A stretch of 64,000 bases of DNA from Acidimicrobiaceae bacterium (GTDB taxonomy: Bacteria > Actinomycetota > Acidimicrobiia > Acidimicrobiales > Ilumatobacteraceae): contig JACJWG010000004.1 in NCBI GenBank assembly GCA_020637235.1, positions 186,001 to 250,000 on the forward strand. The letters run 5' to 3'. The stretch's first letter is position 1; each line of letters opens with the position of its first letter. The notes beneath the pieces were generated by a model. The model had not been told where the DNA came from. It searched no databases and worked only from the letters and a program-made list of their open reading frames with translations. Positions 59,464 to 64,000 of this stretch are shown piece by piece. Position numbers and translations under genes: made by a program.

Positions 59464-60194
59464 GCGCGCCGGGCCGGTGGTCGCGCCGCGACGCTCCACC
59501 ACGATCGCGTCGATCGGACCAGGTCGTCGACGAGCGTCGTGAGCAACGCACGACCCTCGTCGGCCGTGGCGCCGGCCGGATCGCCGAGCACACCGGTCGG
59601 GCTCACCCACCGCACGCCGCGTGCGCGCAGGTCGTCGATCAGTGCGGCGATCGGCTCGGTGCGTCCCGCCACGGCGTCGCCGAGCCGCACCACCGACGGC
59701 TCGATCGCGAGCATCAACGAGGTCTCGGTACGACCGGCGTGCGCGTCGCCGTCGGGAACCCGCGGCCACCAGCTGTGAACGCGCCGCCCCTCGGCCAGCG
59801 ACTGCGCGACGGCGCGACCGACCGGGCCGGCGTTGCCCCCGTGCCCGTTCACGAGCACCACCCCGGCCGACCAGTCGGCCGAGCGCACCAGCTCGACGAT
59901 CACCGACTCGGTGACGGCGGCACCGATCGACAGCGTGCCGGGAAAGCCCTGGTGCTCACCGCTCGCCGTGATCGAGATCGCGGGTGCGACGCGCGCGGTC
60001 GGCAAGCTGCTCGGCGTCGCCGGTGATGCGGCGAGGGCGTCGGCGAGCCCTGCGGCCAGGGCGACGGCGATGCGGGTGTCGGTGTCGAGTGGCAGGTGTG
60101 GGCCGTGCTGCTCGCACGAACCGACCGGCACCACCACCAGCGTGGGCGCGTCGGCGAGGTCGGTCCACGCACCGTCACCGAGCCGAGCCGCCAT
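59460..60194 (-). CDS. mftE: Mycofactocin precursor peptide peptidase MftE (creatininase family)
   Basis: Creatininase-fold metallopeptidase that cuts the matured MftA peptide to release the Val-Tyr-derived core. The 244-residue protein has VVVPVGSCEQHGPHLPLDTDT (E28, H30, D38 as metal ligands), GEHQGFPGTLSIG, VNGHGGN and DAHAGRTETSLML. This pattern with mftF next to it makes the assignment firm. ATG 60194 follows TAGCGT (60202-60207) by seven bases, so the pair mftE-mftF has its own promoter, separate from the fix operon upstream. Confidence 0.92.
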   Translation of the reverse strand: MAARLGDGAWTDLADAPTLVVVPVGSCEQHGPHLPLDTDTRIAVALAAGLADALAASPATPSSLPTARVAPAISITASGEHQGFPGTLSIGAAVTESVIVELVRSADWSAGVVLVNGHGGNAGPVGRAVAQSLAEGRRVHSWWPRVPDGDAHAGRTETSLMLAIEPSVVRLGDAVAGRTEPIAALIDDLRARGVRWVSPTGVLGDPAGATADEGRALLTTLVDDLVRSTRSWWSVAARPPARRA

Positions 60195-60201
60195 CGGACC
60201 C

Positions 60202-60207
60202 ACGCTA
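60202..60207 (-). promoter_or_regulatory. -10 box of mftE
   Basis: TAGCGT, seven bases before ATG 60194, in the leaderless layout. The three palindromic repeats at 60227-60373 separate it from the upstream fixA stop. Confidence 0.55.
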
Positions 60208-60226
60208 CAAGTGCCCCCACCGTCGC

Positions 60227-60373
60227 TTCGTGAGCCGAATGCGCACCGGCTGCGCATCTGGCTCACGAACCCCGTCGCTTCGTGAGCGGAATGCGCACCG
60301 GCTGCGCATCTGGCTCACGAACCATGTTGCTTCGTGAGCGGAATGCGCACCGGCTGCGCATCTGGCTCACGAA
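60227..60373. repeat. Three tandem 43-base palindromic repeats (REP-like)
   Basis: Copies at 60227-60269, 60279-60321 and 60331-60373, with a period of exactly 52 bases and nine-base gaps. Each can fold into a hairpin: TTCGTGAGC pairs with GCTCACGAA, and ATGCGCA with TGCGCAT around CCGGC. The copies are almost identical. They fill the space between fixA and mftE. A fourth copy is at 50293-50335. Confidence 0.92.
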
Positions 60374-60383
60374 GGTCGGGGGT

Positions 60384-61259
60384 TCAGTCGAGGTAGCCCC
60401 AGCCGCGCAGGGTGTCGACGATGCGGGCGGCTGCCTCGCGTGGCGCGAGCTCGACGGTCTCGCCCCGGCCGCCCGAGGTGCCGGCGTCGGTGAGCGCCCG
60501 CAGCCGTCCGAGCACGTCCTCGCCGGCAGGCGCCGGCATCGTGCGCGCCCGGGGGCGGTACGGGGTGACGATCGCAGGTGCGCCATGGTGGTGCGCGGGC
60601 GGGGTGGCGATCACCTCGACCGGTGCCGAGCGAGCGGCGAGCGCCCGCCGCAACGGAGCCCGACGCAGGCTGGCCACCGATCCCTCGACGGAGAGCACGC
60701 ACGGCGTGGGGACGGCGAGCACCTCGCGGCGGCCGCCGTCGAGGCGGCGCACGGCGTGGATCGTGAGCTCGCCGTCGGGCGCCCCAGCGACACTCGAGGC
60801 GCTGGCGGTCACGTCGACCGACACCAGGCCGAGTGCCTGCGCGCACCGGCGGTGATGGGCGACGAAGGCCGGTACCGCGCCGCTGCCCCGATCGAGCGAG
60901 TAGTCGCCGCACAGCACCACGCACGCGTCGGCGACGACCTGTGCGAGTTCGAACGCGACGTCGCGCGAGTCGCTGCCCGCCGCCATGTCGAGGCGCACGG
61001 CACGCGTGGCGCCCGCCGCGACGGCGTCGCGCAGCACCCGGTCGGCGGCGGACGGCCCTGCGGCGATCGCGGTGACGGAAGCCCCGATCGCGTCGGACAA
61101 CTGCAACGCCAGCTCGAGTGCTGCCCGATCGGCGGGCGACACGCCGGCGAACCGGTCGTCACCCTCGTCGGGCCCGAGCGGCCCACCGTCGAACGGTGAG
61201 GGGGTCCACTTCAGGCACACGGCGACGACCGCAGGAGCCGTTGACGGCACGGCGGTCAC
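60384..61259 (-). CDS. fixA: Electron transfer flavoprotein beta subunit (FixA/EtfB)
   Basis: Beta subunit of a heterodimeric ETF, 291 residues. VVAVCLKWTPSPF is the N-terminal strand, and ALQLSDAIGASVTAIAAGPSAADRVLRDAVAAGATRAVRL, CGDYSLDRGSGAVPAFVAH and RRLDGGRREVLAVPTPCVLSVE follow the EtfB pattern. The C-terminal part is more Ala/Arg-rich than in housekeeping EtfB. GTG 61259 begins one base after the fixX stop. It is the last gene of the fixB-fixC-fixX-fixA unit, an unusual order, and should accept electrons from a flavin dehydrogenase and hand them to FixCX. Confidence 0.88.
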   Translation of the reverse strand: MTAVPSTAPAVVAVCLKWTPSPFDGGPLGPDEGDDRFAGVSPADRAALELALQLSDAIGASVTAIAAGPSAADRVLRDAVAAGATRAVRLDMAAGSDSRDVAFELAQVVADACVVLCGDYSLDRGSGAVPAFVAHHRRCAQALGLVSVDVTASASSVAGAPDGELTIHAVRRLDGGRREVLAVPTPCVLSVEGSVASLRRAPLRRALAARSAPVEVIATPPAHHHGAPAIVTPYRPRARTMPAPAGEDVLGRLRALTDAGTSGGRGETVELAPREAAARIVDTLRGWGYLD

Positions 61260-61260
61260 C

Positions 61261-61590
61261 TCAGGTCCTCCGGAACACGACGCCGTGTCCGCCGTCGGGA
61301 TAGGTCCAGGTGATCGCGCCCTCGACGTTGCAGACGAGGTAGCAGGTGCCGCACTCGAAGCACTGCTCGTAGTTGAAGACGATGCCACCGTCGCTGGTGG
61401 GCACGAACAGGTTGGCCGGGCAGGCGACCACGCAGTGCTGGGTGCTGCACCCCTCGCACTTCGAGCCGTCGACGACGATGTGGGCACGCTCGTGCACGTC
61501 GAAACGCACGGTGTCCATCCGGTCCTGGAACGAGATCTCCGGCCAGCGGTGCGCGTGGTCGTGGTTCCGGGGGGTCCCGTGAGCGGTCAT
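61261..61590 (-). CDS. fixX: Ferredoxin-like protein FixX
   Basis: Small iron-sulfur protein of 109 residues, the partner of FixC. The cysteine clusters KCEGCSTQHCVVACP and QCFECGTCYLVCN give room for the 4Fe-4S cluster(s) of the ETF:quinone oxidoreductase C-terminal ferredoxin domain, which it resembles (ITWTYPDGGHGVVF at the end). ATG 61590 overlaps the fixC stop by four bases (ATGA). Together with FixC it should pass electrons from ETF to quinone. Confidence 0.92.
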   Translation of the reverse strand: MTAHGTPRNHDHAHRWPEISFQDRMDTVRFDVHERAHIVVDGSKCEGCSTQHCVVACPANLFVPTSDGGIVFNYEQCFECGTCYLVCNVEGAITWTYPDGGHGVVFRRT

Positions 61591-62909
61591 CCGAAGCTCC
61601 GCAGTCCGTCGATGCCGTCGCGCACCAGGTCGCGTGTGCGCACACCCAGCCGTTTGGTCTCGTCGCGCACGATGCGTCGCAGGCCGGGCTTCGGCGCGGG
61701 GTTGTCGACCCGGAACATGCGCTCGACGACGCTGGTGATCAGTTCGGGATACACGTGTTGCACACGATCGCTCAACACCAGCGAGGGTGCCCGACGCAGT
61801 TTGCGGTGATCGCGCAGCACGAACGTCGACGACAACCGTCGCTCGTACCCGGCGAGCCCGGCGGTCGAGAGGTCCCCGGCGCGCAGTGCCTCCACCGCCG
61901 CTCGCCCGGCGTACATGCCGCTGGCCATCGCGAAGTTCACGCCTTCGAGCCAGATGCCGGCGGCGAGGCACATCGCCGCAGCGTCGCCGGCGACGAGCAT
62001 CCCGTCGCCCGCCAATCGCGGCATCATCGACAGGCCGGCTTCGGGGATGAGGTGCGCCGAGTACTCCTTCACCTCGGCGCCCTCGACCAGGGGAGCGATG
62101 GCGGGGTGCGACTTCAACCCGGCGATGATCTCCTCGGGACGGCGTCGCTGAGCCGCCAGCTTCGGCAGCTTCAACACGGCGCCCACGGCGACGGTGTCGA
62201 GGTTGGTGTACACGAAGCCGCCGCCGTTCACGCCGCCGGTCCCACCCAGGATCTCGATGTCCACCCCCTCGCGGCCTCGGACGCCGAAGCGTTCGTCGAT
62301 CACGTCCTTCGGCAACGCCAACGTCTCTTTCACCCCGAGGGTGTAGTTGGCCGCGTCGACCGGCGGATACAGGCCGGCTTCCTTCGCGAGGAAGCTGTTC
62401 ACGCCGTCACAGGCGATGACGAGCCGGGTGCGCAGGTCGCCGTCGGGGCGATCGGTGCGGACACCGACCACACGACCGCCGGCGTCGCGGAGCAGGCCGG
62501 TGACGGTGGTGCTGCACACCAGCTGTGCGCCGGCGGCCTCGGCGTGCGCGGCCAGCCAGTGGTCGAAATCGGGCCGGTAGGCGGTCGCGCCGTTGTAGGG
62601 CGGTGCGCCCCACCGCTGGCTGCGGAAGTCGACGGTGAGCGCCTGGTCGGGGGTGAGCACCATCGTGGACCGGCGGGTCACCCAGCGCTGCACCGGCGCC
62701 TCCTCCCACCACGACGGGATCAGCTCGTCGAGGATCCGGGGGTAGACCACGCCGCCGTACATGTTCTTGCTGCCGGGGAACGGCCCGCGCTCGAGCAGCA
62801 CCACGTCGAGTCCGGCGCGCGCGAGCACGATCGCGGCGCATGTTCCCGCCGGACCGGCGCCCACCACCACGACGTCGCAATCGGTGGTCGTCAGGGATCG
62901 GTCATCCAT
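61587..62909 (-). CDS. fixC: FAD-dependent ETF:quinone oxidoreductase-type protein FixC
   Basis: Flavoprotein of 440 residues. The dinucleotide fold VVVVGAGPAGTCAAIVLARAGLDVVLLERG, KNMYGGVVYPRIL, YRPDFDHWLAAHAEAAGA, ACDGVNSFLAKEAGL, GGGFVYTNLDTVAVGAVL and the FAD-closing LVAGDAAAMCLAAGIWLEGVNFAMASG are characteristic of FixC/ETF-QO. Its ATG overlaps the end of fixB by eight bases and its stop overlaps fixX, so all are translated together. It should accept electrons from ETF and reduce quinone through FixX. Confidence 0.95.
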   Translation of the reverse strand: MDDRSLTTTDCDVVVVGAGPAGTCAAIVLARAGLDVVLLERGPFPGSKNMYGGVVYPRILDELIPSWWEEAPVQRWVTRRSTMVLTPDQALTVDFRSQRWGAPPYNGATAYRPDFDHWLAAHAEAAGAQLVCSTTVTGLLRDAGGRVVGVRTDRPDGDLRTRLVIACDGVNSFLAKEAGLYPPVDAANYTLGVKETLALPKDVIDERFGVRGREGVDIEILGGTGGVNGGGFVYTNLDTVAVGAVLKLPKLAAQRRRPEEIIAGLKSHPAIAPLVEGAEVKEYSAHLIPEAGLSMMPRLAGDGMLVAGDAAAMCLAAGIWLEGVNFAMASGMYAGRAAVEALRAGDLSTAGLAGYERRLSSTFVLRDHRKLRRAPSLVLSDRVQHVYPELITSVVERMFRVDNPAPKPGLRRIVRDETKRLGVRTRDLVRDGIDGLRSFG

Positions 62910-63828
62910 CGCCGGTCTCCAGCAGGGCGAGCAGCTCGGTGAGCACCTCGTTCGCGTCGGCGACGACGGCGAGGTCGGCGAGTTGCATCATCGGGCAGTG
63001 GGCGTCGGTGTTGACGCTCACGACGTGATCGGGATGGCCGAGGCCGCTGGTGTGCTGCACCGCGCCGCTGATGCCGAAGGCCAGGTACAGATCGGGGTCG
63101 ACCACCACGCCGGTGGTGCCGATCTGGCGTTCGTGGCCGATCCAACCGCGATCGGTGATCACGCGCGTCGCGCCCACACTCGCGCCCAGCCGTGCGCCGA
63201 GGGCGGCGAGTTGGTCGAACTGTGCGGCGTCGTGCAGACCGGCGCCGCCGCCGACGATGCGTCCGGCTTCGGCGAGGTCGACGGTGGCGGCGTCGGGCGC
63301 GAGCACGGCCACCACCCGGGCGTCGGGACACCCTGCGCCGGCGCCGCCGGGCTCGACGTCGGCATCGGTGACGGAGAACGCAGCGGGTGTCACCGTCGGC
63401 ACGGCATCGCTCGGCTCGACACCACGCACGCCCACCTGCAGCGTGGCCACGAAGGACGCGGGTGCCGCCATCGTGTGCATCGAGCGTCCGCCGTCGCGCG
63501 GCACCACCACCGTGGTGGTGCTCACCTGCACCGCACCGGCGAAGAACGGGCGGTCGAGCGCCGCGGCGAGACGTGGTCCCAGATCGCGACCATCGGGCGA
63601 GGCGGGCAACACCACCACCGGCTCGTCGGCCAACGCGTGCGCCAGCACCTCGGCCCACGCTCCCGGTCGGAAACGGCCCGCCTCGCAGCAGTGCACCTCG
63701 CCGACGAGGTGTCCGAGCGCCTCGCCCACCCGCTCGCCGATCAGCAGGCTGCGGTCGCCGCATTCGGCGGCTGCCTCGAGCGCGCCGGCGGGCAGCGTCG
63801 CGTCGCGGACGGGGATCAGGGCCAACAC
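62902..63828 (-). CDS. fixB: Electron transfer flavoprotein alpha subunit (FixB/EtfA)
   Basis: FAD-binding alpha subunit, 308 residues. The C-terminal FAD domain is clear: GGAGLHDAAQFDQLAALGARLGASVGATR, DRGWIGHERQIGTTGVVVDPDLYLAFGISGAVQHTSG and VSVNTDAHCPMMQLADLAVVADANEVL. The N-terminal domain is more divergent. First gene of the fix operon. GTG 63828 is preceded by TAACCT (63836-63841) at seven bases, and TTGTCC at 63861-63866 could be a -35 box (19-base spacer). Confidence 0.93.
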   Translation of the reverse strand: MLALIPVRDATLPAGALEAAAECGDRSLLIGERVGEALGHLVGEVHCCEAGRFRPGAWAEVLAHALADEPVVVLPASPDGRDLGPRLAAALDRPFFAGAVQVSTTTVVVPRDGGRSMHTMAAPASFVATLQVGVRGVEPSDAVPTVTPAAFSVTDADVEPGGAGAGCPDARVVAVLAPDAATVDLAEAGRIVGGGAGLHDAAQFDQLAALGARLGASVGATRVITDRGWIGHERQIGTTGVVVDPDLYLAFGISGAVQHTSGLGHPDHVVSVNTDAHCPMMQLADLAVVADANEVLTELLALLETGDG

Positions 63829-63835
63829 GGCGGTC

Positions 63836-63866
63836 AGGTTAGGAGCACGCGCCGTCGGGTGGACAA
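63836..63866 (-). promoter_or_regulatory. Promoter of the fix operon
   Basis: TTGTCC (63861-63866) and TAACCT (63836-63841) on the minus strand, 19 bases apart, with GTG 63828 seven bases beyond. The divergent MFS gene has TAGAAC at 63897-63902, six bases before its ATG, so the 80-base gap serves both. Confidence 0.5.
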
Positions 63867-63908
63867 CCGGTGGCGGGTGATGTCGCTCCGGTGGAGTAGA
63901 ACCAGGGC

Positions 63909-64000
63909 ATGAGCACCCCTGCGCCCGCGGCCGCAGCGACACCCGGCGGCATCGACCCCCACGTGTACCACCGGCGCTGGGCGATCCTCGCCACGATGTG
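63909..64000 (+). CDS. Start of an MFS-type transporter, cut by the right edge
   Basis: Only about 30 residues are visible. After a short Pro/Ala-rich start the sequence HVYHRRWAILATM resembles the beginning of the first helix of major facilitator transporters (arginine pair, tryptophan, then hydrophobic residues). ATG 63909 follows TAGAAC by six bases. It is divergent from the fix operon. The family is a tentative reading. Confidence 0.5.
   Translation, partial: MSTPAPAAAATPGGIDPHVYHRRWAILATM

Noticed and set aside
60227..60373. CRISPR array
   Set aside because: The three repeats are regular but the gaps are only nine bases, the repeats are full palindromes of 43 bases, and no cas genes are present.

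Overview
This window is gene-dense, high-GC DNA (about 70% by eye). It holds 57 calls for protein-coding genes, two of them cut by the window edges and one frameshifted. I see no rRNA, tRNA, CRISPR array, phage or insertion sequence, and no gene-free stretch longer than about 215 bases. The codon bias, frequent GTG starts, ATGA/GTGA overlaps, mycofactocin genes, an actinobacterial-type ETF/FixCX set and many apparent leaderless starts all point to a free-living aerobic heterotrophic actinobacterium. An Ilumatobacter-like member of the Acidimicrobiia is my best guess, by inference only. Many of the largest open frames (for example 62-4489 and 10614-12119 on the plus strand) are antisense or frame shadows of real genes.

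Layout. 1-10.1 kb: a GGDEF/EAL cyclic-di-GMP protein cut by the left edge, an ABC exporter pair, a truncated haemoglobin, MsrB, a YtcJ-type amidohydrolase, a GlcD-type FAD oxidase and an acyl-CoA dehydrogenase. 10.2-14.3 kb: a divergent L-fucose oxidation locus. It has L-fuconate dehydratase and an aldo/keto reductase on one side, and a short-chain dehydrogenase and a sugar-binding-protein homologue without signal peptide on the other. 14.4-21.3 kb: a LuxR regulator, an alpha/beta hydrolase, class I aldolase, and a glutamine-synthetase-like / alcohol dehydrogenase / PuuD-like group suggesting amine catabolism. 21.4-30.5 kb: a large secreted propeller-LamG-PKD protein, a two-gene operon of unknown function (zinc-ribbon helical protein plus J-domain-like membrane protein) and an AlaX editing protein. 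30.5-38.7 kb: a frameshifted spermidine-synthase-like gene, a pectinacetylesterase-like lipoprotein, a signalling patch (lone receiver, degenerate EAL-GAF, NarL-type kinase/regulator pair) and a Cys/Met-metabolism PLP enzyme.

38.7-46.8 kb: a 2-oxoglutarate oxygenase plus HD-domain oxygenase pair resembling TmpA/TmpB or PhnY/PhnZ organophosphonate oxidation, an M23 peptidase, a secreted low-complexity protein preceding an OmpR-type two-component system, and a carotenoid oxygenase. 46.9-57.4 kb: GH3 beta-glucosidase, a small membrane protein, GNAT and YihY genes that overlap antisense, uracil-DNA glycosylase, ROK kinase/regulator, a zinc peptidase, and a coupled racemase plus membrane acyltransferase-like pair. 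57.5-64 kb: a DUF4395 gene, mycofactocin genes mftF and mftE, a fixB-fixC-fixX-fixA electron-transfer operon, and the start of an MFS transporter.

A recurring promoter grammar stands out. At more than twenty gene starts a hexamer fitting (T/C)AnnnT lies 6-9 bases before an ATG or GTG, which is the layout of a -10 box on a leaderless mRNA. It decides several starts here. Other non-coding signals worth attention are: helically phased TCTCACC repeats before the secreted gene next to the OmpR-type system; an inverted repeat centred on the -35 box of the DUF4395 gene; AT-rich operators near 20.5 and 49.5 kb; a family of 43-base palindromic repeats (three in tandem at 60.2 kb, one at 50.3 kb); and a 14-base tandem array at 46.9 kb. 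All functions are read from sequence patterns alone; no database search was run.
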